Shown in pieces: positions 52,822 through 62,614 of a stretch of 64,000 nucleotides of DNA. The first letter of the stretch is position 1. Every line of letters begins with the position of its first letter. Below the pieces are notes generated by a model. The model ran no database searches, was not told the DNA's origin, and saw nothing but the letters and a program-made list of their open reading frames with translations. Where the stretch lies: contig NZ_CALPCI010000003.1 of assembly GCF_943192935.1 (NCBI RefSeq), forward strand, positions 1 to 64,000, written 5' to 3'. The DNA comes from Limosilactobacillus caecicola. GTDB lineage: Bacteria > Bacillota > Bacilli > Lactobacillales > Lactobacillaceae. Both the position numbers and the translations under genes were made by a program.

Positions 52822-53832
52822 TTACTTTTTCTTCTTCATTACGTCGATACTCTTCAAAGATTCTCCAGTCCCAATGGCCACACAATCCAATGGATCATTA
52901 GCAATAAAGACTGGAACTTTAGTAGCATCGGCGATCACGTCTGGTAAGTGCTTTAATAACGATCCACCACCAGTTAAAACAATTCCGTGATCAATTACAT
53001 CAGCAGCAATTTCAGGCGACGTTTCCTCCAAAGTGGATTTAATCGCATCAATAATTTCCGCTACAACGTCCTGCAAGGCGCCAGAAAGCTCTTCTGCAGA
53101 TACTTCCATGGTCTTTGGCAAACCAGTAACCAGGTCACGACCACGCACTTCAGAACTTTCCATATCCTTGGCAGCTTCTGGGGAAGCTGAACCAATATCC
53201 CACTTTAATTTTTCAGCAGTCCGTTCACCAATTAACAAGTTTTTATCTTGGCGAATAAACTGAATGATGGCTTCGTTCATCTTATCTCCCGCCATTCGAA
53301 TGGACCGACTAGAAACGATCCCGCCAAGTGAAATGGTGGCAACGTCAGTGGTACCACCACCAATGTCAACAACCATACTCCCAGTTGGGTCCATCACAGG
53401 CAACCCAGCACCAATCGCTGCAGCAAATGGTTCTTCAATGACGTAAGCATCACGAGCACCGGCAACCCGGGTAGCATCAATTACCGCCCGTTTTTCAACT
53501 TCAGTAATTCCACTCGGTACACAAACCATGACGTAAGGCTTACCAGCGTTACCGCCCAAAGCCTTATCCATGTAGTACTTCATCATGGCAACAGTAGTGT
53601 CATAATCAGCAATTACCCCGTTTTTCATTGGGCGAATTGCGACAATACTTGCAGGGGTCCGGCCGATCATGTCACGAGCGGCTTCACCAACGGAAATTAC
53701 TTCGCCAGTATTTTTATTCCGTGCAACTACTGAAGGTTCCCGTAAAACAATCCCTTTTCCTTCGATGTAAACAATCGTATTGGCAGTACCTAAATCAATA
53801 CCAATATTTTTGGTTCCAATTCCTAATGGCAA
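52822..53832 (-). CDS. mreB: Rod shape-determining actin homologue MreB
   Basis: About 336 residues of bacterial actin. [18 protein letters not shown] near residues 10-27 is the phosphate-1 motif; [15 protein letters not shown] near 155 is phosphate-2, and [15 protein letters not shown] near 284 is the adenosine motif. I choose a TTG start at 53832, which lies ten bases after AAGGG. The ATG pair at 53850-53853 is in frame but has no binding site and would add seven residues. First gene of mreBCD, with its own promoter. Confidence 0.93.
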   Translation of the reverse strand: MPLGIGTKNIGIDLGTANTIVYIEGKGIVLREPSVVARNKNTGEVISVGEAARDMIGRTPASIVAIRPMKNGVIADYDTTVAMMKYYMDKALGGNAGKPYVMVCVPSGITEVEKRAVIDATRVAGARDAYVIEEPFAAAIGAGLPVMDPTGSMVVDIGGGTTDVATISLGGIVSSRSIRMAGDKMNEAIIQFIRQDKNLLIGERTAEKLKWDIGSASPEAAKDMESSEVRGRDLVTGLPKTMEVSAEELSGALQDVVAEIIDAIKSTLEETSPEIAADVIDHGIVLTGGGSLLKHLPDVIADATKVPVFIANDPLDCVAIGTGESLKSIDVMKKKK

Positions 53833-53883
53833 TCTATGTCGTCCCTTCATCATTTGGTTTCAGTTTTCTCTTAAAACAGAAAT

Positions 53884-53889
53884 ATTATA
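53884..53889 (-). promoter_or_regulatory. Extended -10 promoter of mreB
   Basis: Minus-strand TGGTATAAT gives an extended -10 (TATAAT at 53884-53889), about 50 bases before the mreB start. The -35 region is weak. Confidence 0.5.
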
Positions 53890-53972
53890 CCATAGCTGTT
53901 CCACAGATTAACAGTCACAATATACTACACCCGCCGACAAAGGACAATTTTTTTGCGCACATTTAAAAATAT

Positions 53973-54584
53973 TTAAAGGTCTGCGGAATTTTCACGCCAA
54001 CTATAATAATGCGCTTGACCAATAATTATGAAATCTAAAAGGCAGATGCCAATTGTATTGCCAGCCCGCTCTAACCGTTGACACATTAATAAATCATTGT
54101 CGGAGGGTTCAATGCTACCGCTCGGATGATTGTGGACAATGATGACCCCAGCGGCACAATTTTTCAAAGCATAGCGAAAAATTTGATCGGGATAGAGACT
54201 ACACTGACTCCTCCCACCCACAAATAATTGGTGACGGGCGACAATTTCATTATGCACGTCCGTACACAAAACTGTAACGCTCTCTTGTTCCTCTCCAGCA
54301 TATTCATCGACAAAGGAGTTGCCTACTAGAGAACTCGAATAAGCGTGCCCGTATAATTCGTGAGGACTTTTCACAATTAATTCTCCTAATTGAACAGCAG
54401 CAAAGAATTGACCAAGCTCCTTTTTGGCTCGCCCTTTGATTAGGCGCCTTTCATTCACCGTTAATTGCCGAAAATCATGTGCTGTCGGCACATGTTTCAA
54501 AAACCAAACCGCCAATTCTGGTTGATCAATAAAATATTCTTGCACCAGTTTGCGATAGTTACGTGTAGTGACTTCTAAAAACAT
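53973..54584 (-). CDS. radC: DNA repair protein RadC (JAB/MPN domain)
   Basis: About 203 residues. The C-terminal MPN+ metal site reads VHNHPSGSIEPSDND near residues 151-165, with LDFIIIGQAHYYSWRE after it. The N-terminal helix-hairpin-helix part is shortened. The true function of RadC proteins is debated; in streptococci radC belongs to the late competence regulon. A CGTCTATTAA motif 29 bases upstream of the ATG resembles those at comGA and cinA. The ATG at 54584 follows GGGAGAG; the TTG before it is less likely. Confidence 0.88.
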   Translation of the reverse strand: MFLEVTTRNYRKLVQEYFIDQPELAVWFLKHVPTAHDFRQLTVNERRLIKGRAKKELGQFFAAVQLGELIVKSPHELYGHAYSSSLVGNSFVDEYAGEEQESVTVLCTDVHNEIVARHQLFVGGRSQCSLYPDQIFRYALKNCAAGVIIVHNHPSGSIEPSDNDLLMCQRLERAGNTIGICLLDFIIIGQAHYYSWRENSADL

Positions 54585-54603
54585 CAAATCTCTCCCTTCA
54601 TCA

Positions 54604-54613
54604 TTAATAGACG
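54604..54613 (-). promoter_or_regulatory. Candidate competence promoter element before radC
   Basis: Minus-strand CGTCTATTAA, preceded by TTTTCCTT, 29 nt before the radC start. It differs at two positions from the identical motifs before comGA and cinA. Inferred element. Confidence 0.4.
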
Positions 54614-54636
54614 AAGGAAAACCGCTTTTTAATTTT

Positions 54637-55956
54637 TCAATCTAACATCAAATGACGAACATCTGAAATAAAATAGAGTGAACCGGTAATTAAAATGACG
54701 TCATCAGCAGAAACCTCGCCACTAATTTTTGCCAATGCTCGCTGCCAATTCTCATCCACCTGAATTGGGTGATGACTCGGAATGTCGTTAATAATGGAAT
54801 TTAAATTGGCTGACGAACGACCGGAATACGGTCCATTAAAAGCAGTAACTGTAATGTGAACATTGGGTAAACTCGCTAGTTCACCAAGCATCAAATCATA
54901 TTGTTTGTCAGCCAAAATTGCCACGAGCAAGTAAATCTCACGATCTGCAAAATCATCCCGACAGGTTTTAACCAGGGCTTGAACTCCTGGTAGGTTATGC
55001 GCCCCATCTAAAATCACCAGTGGTTCTTCATTTACCAATTCCATTCTTCCCGGCCAATTAGTGTGCTGAAGTGACTGCCGAAGAGTCCCAATTAACAAGG
55101 GTAAATTTAATTGCCGCATCGCCACCTGGACAATGGTCAGTGCAACACCAGCATTTTCAACCTGATAATTCCCCGCTAATGACAATTGGAACCGTTCACG
55201 ATGCAAGTTACCTCCGCTATAGCTAATCAACGGATAGAGTAGCTGGTGGCCAATTTGATGAGCCTCATAATCACGTTGCCAGGCATACCAATAACTATGC
55301 TGCTCCTCAGCAACCGCGGCAATTTCTTCTTGTGCACTCTTCTCCAGTGGACCGGTAACGACTGGACAATTCTTTTTAATAATGCCCGCTTTTTGTTGAG
55401 CAATTTCTGCTAAGGTGTTACCTAAATACTTCATATGGTCGTACCCCACCGTAACAATGGCGGAAACCAAGGGAGCTTCAATAATATTAGTTGAATCATA
55501 AAGGCCACCAATACCAACCTCCAAAATGACAACATCAACTGGTTGGTCTGCAAAATAACAAAACATAATCGCCGTATTGATTTCAAACTCGGTTGGCCCA
55601 CCCTCAGGTAACTCGGCATCTAAATCAACGACCACTTGGGCAACACGCTGGGTATATTTCACTAGTGCTTCATCACTGATTGGTTGCCCATCAATAGCAA
55701 TCCGCTCATTAAACCGCGTAATATAGGGAGAAGTAAACGAACCAACTGTTAATCCCTGCCCCATCAACATTTCTCTCGTCATTGCAACAACGGAACCTTT
55801 ACCATTGGTACCAGTAATGTGGATAAATTGTTGCCCTTTTTCCGGATTGCCTAGCCGACGAAGGAATAGTTTCATCCGTTCCAGGGTGGGGCGCTTTTTG
55901 AACCGCGGCCGTCCATGGATAAATTTCAGTGCGTCTTCGTAGTTTTTAATTTGCAT
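54637..55956 (-). CDS. folC: Folylpolyglutamate / dihydrofolate synthase
   Basis: A 439-residue Mur-ligase-family enzyme that adds glutamates to folates. The P-loop is ITGTNGKGSV near residue 46, then SFTSPYITRFNERI near 76-89 and ILEVGIGGLYDSTN near 143. A DGAHNLPG motif lies near 323. Located between valS and radC, the usual Firmicutes order. It begins after the valS terminator, yet no strong promoter is obvious. Confidence 0.94.
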   Translation of the reverse strand: MQIKNYEDALKFIHGRPRFKKRPTLERMKLFLRRLGNPEKGQQFIHITGTNGKGSVVAMTREMLMGQGLTVGSFTSPYITRFNERIAIDGQPISDEALVKYTQRVAQVVVDLDAELPEGGPTEFEINTAIMFCYFADQPVDVVILEVGIGGLYDSTNIIEAPLVSAIVTVGYDHMKYLGNTLAEIAQQKAGIIKKNCPVVTGPLEKSAQEEIAAVAEEQHSYWYAWQRDYEAHQIGHQLLYPLISYSGGNLHRERFQLSLAGNYQVENAGVALTIVQVAMRQLNLPLLIGTLRQSLQHTNWPGRMELVNEEPLVILDGAHNLPGVQALVKTCRDDFADREIYLLVAILADKQYDLMLGELASLPNVHITVTAFNGPYSGRSSANLNSIINDIPSHHPIQVDENWQRALAKISGEVSADDVILITGSLYFISDVRHLMLD

Positions 55957-56012
55957 TTGTCACTGCCGTGCCCTTTCTAATGTCATTATTAAGCCGATTT
56001 TAACCCAAAAGA

Positions 56013-56046
56013 AAGGAGGTGTCGAACCCTTAGATTCGCCACCTCT
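56013..56046 (-). terminator. Terminator of valS
   Basis: On the minus strand GAGAGGTGGCGAA and TTCGACACCTCCTTTC form an imperfect stem over a short loop, then TTTCTTTTGG. Confidence 0.7.
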
Positions 56047-56058
56047 CAATTGATCAAT

Positions 56059-58719
56059 TTATGCATTATTTAAAGATGCCAACCGTTCTTCGGCAGCGGT
56101 CAGCTTTTGTTGCCATTCAGCAGCTTTTTTCCGTTCCTCTGCAACAACCTGTTCGGGAGCGTTTTGAACGAATTTTTCGTTCCCTAACTTCTTAGTTGAG
56201 CGAGTAACTTCATTTTGCAATTTGGCAATTTCTTTTTGCATCTTGGCCTTTTCTTCTTCTAAGTCAACTAATTCGGCCATTGGAATATAAACCGTGGCCC
56301 CAGTCAAAATGCCACTCATTGCTAACTTGGGTACTTCAATTTCTGTCGCAATTGTTAATTCAGCTGGGTGACAGAACCGTTCGATGTAGTCTTCATTGTC
56401 TTTAAAGATCTCACCTAATTTTTCTGTATCGACCTTAATTAACATATTAACTGGCTTGGATAATGGAGCACCAGCGTCATTTCTGATCGCACGAACCGCT
56501 TTAATGAGATCAATTAAATCACCCATTTGTTCCACGGCACTTGGATCATCCAATTCAGCATGAGTTACTGGATATTCACTGATCATAATGGACTTACCTT
56601 CATGCGGCATGGCTTGCCACAATTGTTCAGTGACAAATGGCATGATTGGGTGAATTAATTTCAAGGTTTGGTCCAAAACGTACCCCAGAATATTCTTGGT
56701 ATCAGTCTGTTCTTCAACGGTCCCATTCGTCAACTTTTCCTTGGACATTTCAATGTACCAATCACAGAAGTCGTTCCAGATAAAGTTGTACAGGGCCCGA
56801 CCTGCTTCACCAAATTCAAACTTCTCAAATTGAGCATTGACTTGCTTAACCGTGGCATTAAGTTTTGCTAAAACCCAGCGGTCAGCTAAATCCCACTTGC
56901 TCTTATCAGGCAGAACCGGTGCTTTATCCATCCCATCTAAGTTCATGATGACATACCGGCTGGCATTCCAGATCTTGTTAATGAAGTTCCACGCCGCATC
57001 CATCTTCTTATAGGAGAACCGGATATCTTGGCCAGGAGTCGAACCAGTAACTAAGAACCACCGCAGGGCATCAACACCGTACTTTTGAATAACATCCATC
57101 GGATCAATTCCGTTACCAAGAGACTTACTCATCTTGCGACCTTGTTCGTCACGAATTAACCCATGCAAGAGAACGTTCTTAAATGGTGCCTTACCGGTAA
57201 ACTCAAGTGATTGGAAAATCATTCTTGAAACCCAGAAAAAGATAATGTCATAACCAGTAACTAAGGTACTGGTTGGGAAGTACCGTTGGTAATCTGGAGC
57301 ATCCGTATCTGGCCAGCCCATCGTTGAGAATGGCCACAAAGCACTAGAGAACCAAGTATCCAAGACATCCTTATCTTGTTCCCAATTTTCCGCATCCTTT
57401 GGTGCTTCCATGCCAACGTACATCTCACCAGTCTGCTTATTATACCAAGCTGGAATCCGGTGTCCCCACCATAGTTGACGGGAAATGACCCAATCATGAA
57501 TGTTTTCCATCCATTGCGTGAAAGTATGTTCGAACCGCCCAGGGATGAAATTAACCCGGTCAGGTGTTTCTTGGTTTTTCAAAGCTGCTTCTGCTAATGG
57601 TTTCATCTTAACAAACCATTGGGTCGAAAGCCGTGCTTCCACTTGCACACCAGTCCGCTCCGAATGACCAACCGAGTGAACAATTGGATCAATCTTCAAC
57701 ATGTAGCCTTGGTCTTGGAGATCCTTCACCATTGCTTTACGGGCTTCGAAACGATCCATCCCTTCATATTTACCAGCATTCTCATTCATCGATGCATCTT
57801 CATTCATCGTATTGAGTTCTGGTAAGTTATGTCGCTTGCCGACCTTAAAGTCGTTTGGATCATGAGCTGGTGTAATCTTCACCATCCCAGTTCCAAAATC
57901 AGGGGTAACATAATCATCAGCAATGATTTCGATTTCCCGATCAACAAGAGGAACCCGAACGTGCTTACCGACCAAGTCCTTGTAACGTTCATCATGCGGA
58001 TTAACTGCAACGGCTTCATCACCAAACATGGTTTCTGGCCGCGTCGTTGCAATTTCAATGTAATCCTTGCCATTGAAGGTCGTTCCGTCAGTAAATGGGT
58101 ACTTGACGTGATAAAAGGCACCTTTATCATCTTTGTGGATAACTTCAATATCCGAAAGTGCTGTTCGGGCTTGCGGATCCCAATTAATAATGTAGGTCCC
58201 CCGGTAAATCAGCCCTTTATTATACAAGTCAACAAAGACTTTCCGGACAGCCTTGTTTAAGCCTTCGTCCAGGGTGAACCGTTCCCGATCGTAATCAACG
58301 GAAATGCCCATTTTAGCCCACTGTTTGTGAATAATGTCAGCATATTCGTCCTTCCAGTCCCAAACTTGTTGCACAAACTTTTCCCGTCCAAGGTCATATC
58401 GGGAAATACCCTGTTCACGTAACCGTGCTTCCACCTTCGCTTGAGTAGCAATCCCGGCGTGATCCATCCCTGGCAGCCACAAAACATCGTAGCCTTGCAT
58501 CCGCTTCTGACGAATAATAATGTCTTGAAGCGTTGTATCCCAGGCATGGCCTAGGTGAAGCTTACCAGTGACGTTCGGCGGTGGAATAACAATGGAATAT
58601 GGATGGGCCTTTTTATCGCCACTTGGCTTAAAGAAGCCATTTTCATCCCACCATTGATAACGCCCGTTTTCAACGGCGGCTGGATCAAATTTGGTTGACA
58701 TTTCTTTCTTATCTGCCAT
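56059..58719 (-). CDS. valS: Valyl-tRNA synthetase
   Basis: An 886-residue class I synthetase. The HIGH motif is [14 protein letters not shown] near residue 47-60, the KMSKS loop is [11 protein letters not shown] near 530, the editing insert lies at about 200-370 and the C-terminal arginine-rich coiled coil (825-886) binds tRNA. Its leader carries a T-box whose UGGU bulge fits tRNA-Val with discriminator A. Complete length. Confidence 0.97.
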   Translation of the reverse strand: MADKKEMSTKFDPAAVENGRYQWWDENGFFKPSGDKKAHPYSIVIPPPNVTGKLHLGHAWDTTLQDIIIRQKRMQGYDVLWLPGMDHAGIATQAKVEARLREQGISRYDLGREKFVQQVWDWKDEYADIIHKQWAKMGISVDYDRERFTLDEGLNKAVRKVFVDLYNKGLIYRGTYIINWDPQARTALSDIEVIHKDDKGAFYHVKYPFTDGTTFNGKDYIEIATTRPETMFGDEAVAVNPHDERYKDLVGKHVRVPLVDREIEIIADDYVTPDFGTGMVKITPAHDPNDFKVGKRHNLPELNTMNEDASMNENAGKYEGMDRFEARKAMVKDLQDQGYMLKIDPIVHSVGHSERTGVQVEARLSTQWFVKMKPLAEAALKNQETPDRVNFIPGRFEHTFTQWMENIHDWVISRQLWWGHRIPAWYNKQTGEMYVGMEAPKDAENWEQDKDVLDTWFSSALWPFSTMGWPDTDAPDYQRYFPTSTLVTGYDIIFFWVSRMIFQSLEFTGKAPFKNVLLHGLIRDEQGRKMSKSLGNGIDPMDVIQKYGVDALRWFLVTGSTPGQDIRFSYKKMDAAWNFINKIWNASRYVIMNLDGMDKAPVLPDKSKWDLADRWVLAKLNATVKQVNAQFEKFEFGEAGRALYNFIWNDFCDWYIEMSKEKLTNGTVEEQTDTKNILGYVLDQTLKLIHPIMPFVTEQLWQAMPHEGKSIMISEYPVTHAELDDPSAVEQMGDLIDLIKAVRAIRNDAGAPLSKPVNMLIKVDTEKLGEIFKDNEDYIERFCHPAELTIATEIEVPKLAMSGILTGATVYIPMAELVDLEEEKAKMQKEIAKLQNEVTRSTKKLGNEKFVQNAPEQVVAEERKKAAEWQQKLTAAEERLASLNNA

Positions 58720-58743
58720 AATCTAACTCCCTTTCATAATGGT

Positions 58744-58778
58744 AAACAAAAAGCCCGTCCTATAATAGGACGAGCTTA
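58744..58778 (-). terminator. T-box terminator upstream of valS
   Basis: On the minus strand GCTCGTCCTA and TAGGACGGGC pair, with one G-U pair, over a three-base loop and run into six T residues; it is the regulated terminator of the valS T-box. Confidence 0.9.
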
Positions 58779-58971
58779 CTCGCGGTACCACCTAAATTAA
58801 GATGTTGAAATAACACCTTCACTCTTCATTAGATAACGGGAATGACCCGGGCTAACCTACTACAAAAGTTCAATTAACCTGCTCGCGAGCTACTATCAAG
58901 ATCACTGGACCCTTTCACCGACTAGCCCTCTCTGTAAATACGATCTCTCATTTCTCGGTCTCTGCTTTAAT
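58745..58971 (-). promoter_or_regulatory. T-box riboswitch for valS
   Basis: The minus-strand leader shows AGAGAG, an apical CGGTGAAAG, and the T-box core AGGTGGTACCGCG (58781-58793). The terminator AAGCTCGTCCTA/TAGGACGGGCTTTTTT lies at 58744-58778. A GTA triplet in the lower stem I region fits valine, but the specifier is not certain. Uncharged tRNA-Val should permit valS expression. Confidence 0.9.
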
Positions 58972-58977
58972 GCTGTT

Positions 58978-59007
58978 ATCATACGCTACTTTGCCAAAAA
59001 GCGTCAA
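58978..59007 (-). promoter_or_regulatory. valS promoter
   Basis: Minus-strand TTGACG (59002-59007) and TATGAT (58978-58983) with an 18-nt spacer, directly after the tpx stop codon. Confidence 0.55.
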
Positions 59008-59011
59008 GCCT

Positions 59012-59506
59012 TTATCGCAACTTTTTTAGTTCGGCTAAAGCCGTCTCATAATCTGGCTCATCCGTTAGTTCATTGACAATTTCACGGTAGACAATTTTAC
59101 CATCCTGGTCAATAACCCATACTGAGCGGGCGAGCACTCCTTCATCTGGAATTAACAAATTCATGGCATAGCCAAATGACTGCTCATGGTCCGAAACTAA
59201 TTGGATATTTTTCACACCCTCAGCCGCACACCAATTTTGTTGTTCGGCAACTGGATTAGTAGAAATGGTCAAGAAATTAACTCCGGAAAAATCATCCATC
59301 TTTTGATTAAACTTTTTCGTTTGTAAGCTGCAAACTGACGTATTGATATCCGGAACAACGCTTAATAGGGTCGGCTTGCCAAACAGAAAACGGGTCTTGA
59401 CCTTTTGGTTGTCACGATCAAACACCTTAAAGTGAGGTAATTCTTCACCAACGACTGGTGGATTACCAACTAACTGCCGTTTTTCACCATTAATTGTAAT
59501 TTCCAT
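59012..59506 (-). CDS. tpx: Thiol peroxidase Tpx
   Basis: A 164-residue atypical 2-Cys peroxiredoxin. The peroxidatic Cys is in PDINTSVCSLQTKKFN near residue 58, and the resolving Cys in NWCAAEGVKN near 93. It reduces peroxides with thioredoxin. Monocistronic: an extended -10 promoter lies upstream and the valS promoter follows. Complete. Confidence 0.95.
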   Translation of the reverse strand: MEITINGEKRQLVGNPPVVGEELPHFKVFDRDNQKVKTRFLFGKPTLLSVVPDINTSVCSLQTKKFNQKMDDFSGVNFLTISTNPVAEQQNWCAAEGVKNIQLVSDHEQSFGYAMNLLIPDEGVLARSVWVIDQDGKIVYREIVNELTDEPDYETALAELKKLR

Positions 59507-59548
59507 GAAAGTTCACTCCTTTGTAGCTAACTAACTTGAATTATCAAT

Positions 59549-59554
59549 AGTATA
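59549..59554 (-). promoter_or_regulatory. Extended -10 promoter of tpx
   Basis: Minus-strand TGGTATACT gives TATACT at 59549-59554, about 43 bases before the tpx start codon. Confidence 0.4.
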
Positions 59555-59565
59555 CCAAAATTCCA

Positions 59566-59594
59566 TTAGAATTCACTAACCAATCATATATAAT
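59566..59594 (+). promoter_or_regulatory. Candidate promoter of DUF1304 gene
   Basis: TTAGAA (59566-59571) and TATAAT (59589-59594) with a 17-nt spacer, about 28 bases before the start codon. Confidence 0.4.
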
Positions 59595-59622
59595 TGATAG
59601 CCAAAGAGAGGAGTCATGAAAA

Positions 59623-59991
59623 ATGCAAATTATCGCACTATGCCTGGTAGTTATTGTTGGGGTTGAACACCTGGGCATTATGCTTTTGGAAATGTTTGGC
59701 CGACCAACGCAACAGGCACGGGCCTTTGACCTCAACCTTGAGTTTATTGAACAAGCAGAAACCCAGGTAATGCTTAAAAACCAAGGGATTTATAACGGAA
59801 TGTTAGGCTTGGCATTATTGATCAGTTTTTTGACTTTTAATGGCCGTTACTTACTGACAGTTCAATTACTATTTCTAGCCATTATTGTAATCGTCGCCTT
59901 ATACGGCGGTTGTACCGCCACACGTAAAATCTGGTTAATTCAGATGTTACCGGCCCTTCTAGCAGCCATCGCTGTTAGTCTCTTGATTTAA
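59623..59991 (+). CDS. DUF1304 family small membrane protein
   Basis: A 122-residue protein with four hydrophobic helices (about residues 1-22, 48-66, 72-92, 99-119). The central KNQGIYNGMLGLALLISF near 50-67 and the Gly-rich ALYGGCTATRK near 88-98 match DUF1304 proteins. The function is unknown. It starts after GGAG and is the only plus-strand gene in the last 38 kb, divergent from tpx. Confidence 0.85.
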   Translation: MQIIALCLVVIVGVEHLGIMLLEMFGRPTQQARAFDLNLEFIEQAETQVMLKNQGIYNGMLGLALLISFLTFNGRYLLTVQLLFLAIIVIVALYGGCTATRKIWLIQMLPALLAAIAVSLLI

Positions 59992-59997
59992 AATGGA

Positions 59998-60112
59998 TCC
60001 CCTTGCGGGAAAGCAACAATGGGCTCCAACATCCGGTAAAACCGAATGTTGGAGCCCATTGTTGTACTACGCTGTTCGTGTTACAGCGATCTTTCAGGGA
60101 TTATGTTACAAC
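59998..60112. repeat. Intergenic repeat element, copy 2
   Basis: About 115 bp, nearly identical to 15144-15258 and in the same flank orientation. The core stem (60021-60057, extended outward by CAACAAT/ATTGTTG) is closer to the reverse complement of the copy 1 core than to its direct strand. It lies between convergent DUF1304 and thiI genes and may serve as a bidirectional terminator. Confidence 0.8.
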
Positions 60113-60126
60113 CCCAATTATTAAAT

Positions 60127-61347
60127 TTAAAGAAGTTCAGCAAAGACATCTTCGTTTTGATTCAAAAACTCTTCCCCTGCATGAATTCTCGTAATCTTAA
60201 TTCCAGCTAAGGCGCGTTGCATCAAACCATCAATGTCTAAAACCTGTTCATACTTTTGTGCTCGATCAATGCGTGGCTTCGTTTTTGGTGAAGGCGGTGT
60301 GAAAACAGTACAACAATCCTCATAAGGAAGGATCGATAAATCGTAAGTATCGATTTCTTCAGCGATCTTAATAATTTCCGTTTTATCGTAAGACAAGACC
60401 GGACGGAGAACAGGTAGATTCGTGACCTCTTCAATCGTTCGCATACTTTCCATCGTTTGCGAAGCAACCTGCCCTAACGACTCACCATTAAAGATCGCCA
60501 GACCCTTCCGACGATTGGCTAGTTCCACCGCTAGACGCAACATGAACCGTCGCTGAACTGTCATCAAATAGCCTTCGGGAACCTTTTCCTTAACGGTTTC
60601 TTGAATCTCAGTAAATGGCACTTCGATAAAATTAATGCTTCCACAATAATTGGCTAACTTACCTGTCAACTCTTTTGCCTTTGCCAACGCTTGTTCACTA
60701 GTGTAGGGTGGACTATAAAAGTGAACCATTTCTAGTGAAACACCCCGTTTCATGGCCAAATAGGCAGCTACAGGAGAGTCAATTCCCCCAGAAAGCATCA
60801 TCATTCCCTTGCCAGCGGTGCCAACCGGCAGGCCACCAGCACCTTTAATCACTTCACTACTGAGGTAGATTCCATCCAAACGAATCTCAACCCAAACAGT
60901 CACTGCAGGCTGATGAACATCAACCTTCAACAACTCAGGGAAGGCCTCTAATAAATCAGCCCCCAACTGACGGTTCATTTGAAAAGTATCCATTTCAAAA
61001 TGATGGTCACTGCGTTTAGTTTCCACCTTAAAAGTTGTTGGTTTCGAAACTTGATCAGCAATTAATGCAGTCGCTGCCTTGACCACTGCAGAATAATCCT
61101 TAGCAACTTTGACCACCGGTGAAAAGGTTTGAATTCCAAAGACCATCTTTAAATGATCCATTACTTGGACACTATTCTCACCGTTGAGAATTACGTGCAG
61201 TCGATCGGCTTTGGGATGAACCTTAACGTTTGGGAATTGATGCAAGGCATCCCGAACATTGGTCCCTAAGCGCTCAATAAAATGGCGCTTATTATGTCCC
61301 TTGGTGGATAATTCACCATAACGGACCATAATTTCATCGTATTGCAT
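60127..61347 (-). CDS. thiI: tRNA 4-thiouridine synthase ThiI
   Basis: A 406-residue enzyme adenylating U8 of tRNA for sulfur insertion. The N-terminal ferredoxin-like and THUMP domains (residues 1-165) precede the PP-loop [19 protein letters not shown] near 183-201. There is no rhodanese domain, as in most Firmicutes, so the neighbouring cysteine desulfurase donates sulfur directly. It lies nine bases after that gene. Confidence 0.95.
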   Translation of the reverse strand: MQYDEIMVRYGELSTKGHNKRHFIERLGTNVRDALHQFPNVKVHPKADRLHVILNGENSVQVMDHLKMVFGIQTFSPVVKVAKDYSAVVKAATALIADQVSKPTTFKVETKRSDHHFEMDTFQMNRQLGADLLEAFPELLKVDVHQPAVTVWVEIRLDGIYLSSEVIKGAGGLPVGTAGKGMMMLSGGIDSPVAAYLAMKRGVSLEMVHFYSPPYTSEQALAKAKELTGKLANYCGSINFIEVPFTEIQETVKEKVPEGYLMTVQRRFMLRLAVELANRRKGLAIFNGESLGQVASQTMESMRTIEEVTNLPVLRPVLSYDKTEIIKIAEEIDTYDLSILPYEDCCTVFTPPSPKTKPRIDRAQKYEQVLDIDGLMQRALAGIKITRIHAGEEFLNQNEDVFAELL

Positions 61348-61356
61348 AACAGCCTC

Positions 61357-62505
61357 CTAATCGATAATTTTCTTAAAACCAGCATAAAGTTCATCAAATA
61401 CCTGGTTAAACTTTTCAGCCTCTGCGAGCGTATTTTGATCACCTAAGCTAATCCGGACAGCACATTCAGCCACGTTTTGTGGTACTTTCATTGCGGCTAG
61501 TGTGCTAGCTTCAGTATCCTTCTTTGATGAGCAGGCACTCGTCGTGGAGAGGTAAATTTCGTGTTCTTCAAACGCATGAACGACCGTTTCCCCACGAACC
61601 CCAACGATCGCAAAACACAACACATGAGCTGCAAAGCCATCATCAGCTTTTGAAAAAACTTTGACATGAGGAAATTCGCTCAGGTGCTGAATGATCTTTT
61701 CTTTAATCGTCTTTTCACGCTGTACCGTTGCCGCTTCATTTTCCTTCATTAAGCGAATTGCTTTAGCCATCGCGGCATCACCAGGAGTGTTTTCGGTACC
61801 ACCCCGCAGCCCTTGTTCTTGGCCGCCACCATCAATTAGTGGGGCAATTTGCCGACTACTCTTTTTATAAACAAAGCCAGTGCCCCGGGGAGCATGAAAC
61901 TTATGACCAGAAAAGGTTGCAAAATCAACGCGGTCGCTGAAGACAATATCATCCAATCCCTTACCAATTGCCTGAACCGCATCCACCATAAAGTGAATCC
62001 GGGGATGGTCTTTCAGAATTTCTCCGACCTCAGCAATCGGTTGAATTGTCCCAATTTCATTATTCACGGCCATAATGGAAACCAAAATGGTATCAGGACG
62101 AATGGCGGCCTTAACGTCTGCTGGATTAATGCGTCCTTCGTCATCCACTGGTAGATAAGTAACTTCAAACCCGAGTTGCTCTAATTGGTGCATTGAATTT
62201 CTAACCGCCGCATGTTCAACGGAACTCGTAATAATATGCTTACCAAATTCTCGTTTGGCCAGTGCAGTTCCTTTAATAACCCAATTATCACCTTCACTAC
62301 CACCACTCGTGAAGATAATTTCTCCCGGTTTGACGTGGAAAAGTTGCGCGATTTGTTGACGTGACTGTTGAAGGAGGTTCCATGAAGTTTCACCCAGTTG
62401 ATGTAAACTTGATGGATTCCCCCATATTTTTTGGCTCACAGTATCATACGTTTGTAACACTTCTGGGCTCACTTGGGTCGTCGCACTGTTGTCAAAATAA
62501 ATCAA
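61357..62505 (-). CDS. Cysteine desulfurase (NifZ/IscS type)
   Basis: A 382-residue PLP enzyme of the NifS family. The Schiff-base Lys is in ATFSGHKFHAPRGTGF near residue 201, the active-site Cys in TTSACSSKK near 327, and the cofactor contacts include TSGGSEGDN near 66. It forms an operon with thiI, supplying sulfur for 4-thiouridine. The pairing is typical of the ezrA-nifZ-thiI locus in Firmicutes. Confidence 0.93.
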   Translation of the reverse strand: MIYFDNSATTQVSPEVLQTYDTVSQKIWGNPSSLHQLGETSWNLLQQSRQQIAQLFHVKPGEIIFTSGGSEGDNWVIKGTALAKREFGKHIITSSVEHAAVRNSMHQLEQLGFEVTYLPVDDEGRINPADVKAAIRPDTILVSIMAVNNEIGTIQPIAEVGEILKDHPRIHFMVDAVQAIGKGLDDIVFSDRVDFATFSGHKFHAPRGTGFVYKKSSRQIAPLIDGGGQEQGLRGGTENTPGDAAMAKAIRLMKENEAATVQREKTIKEKIIQHLSEFPHVKVFSKADDGFAAHVLCFAIVGVRGETVVHAFEEHEIYLSTTSACSSKKDTEASTLAAMKVPQNVAECAVRISLGDQNTLAEAEKFNQVFDELYAGFKKIID

Positions 62506-62575
62506 CCTGTCGTCCTCCTCTAAAAATCAATAATCATCGTTCGATTATAACAGACTTAGCTTACTAATGGTAACT

Positions 62576-62612
62576 AAAAACGATTTACACCGTTTTTTAT
62601 GGTGCAAATCGT
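62576..62612 (-). terminator. Terminator of ezrA
   Basis: On the minus strand ACGATTTGCACC and GGTGTAAATCGT pair, with one mismatch, over an A-rich loop and run into TTTTTAG. Confidence 0.85.
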
Positions 62613-62614
62613 GA

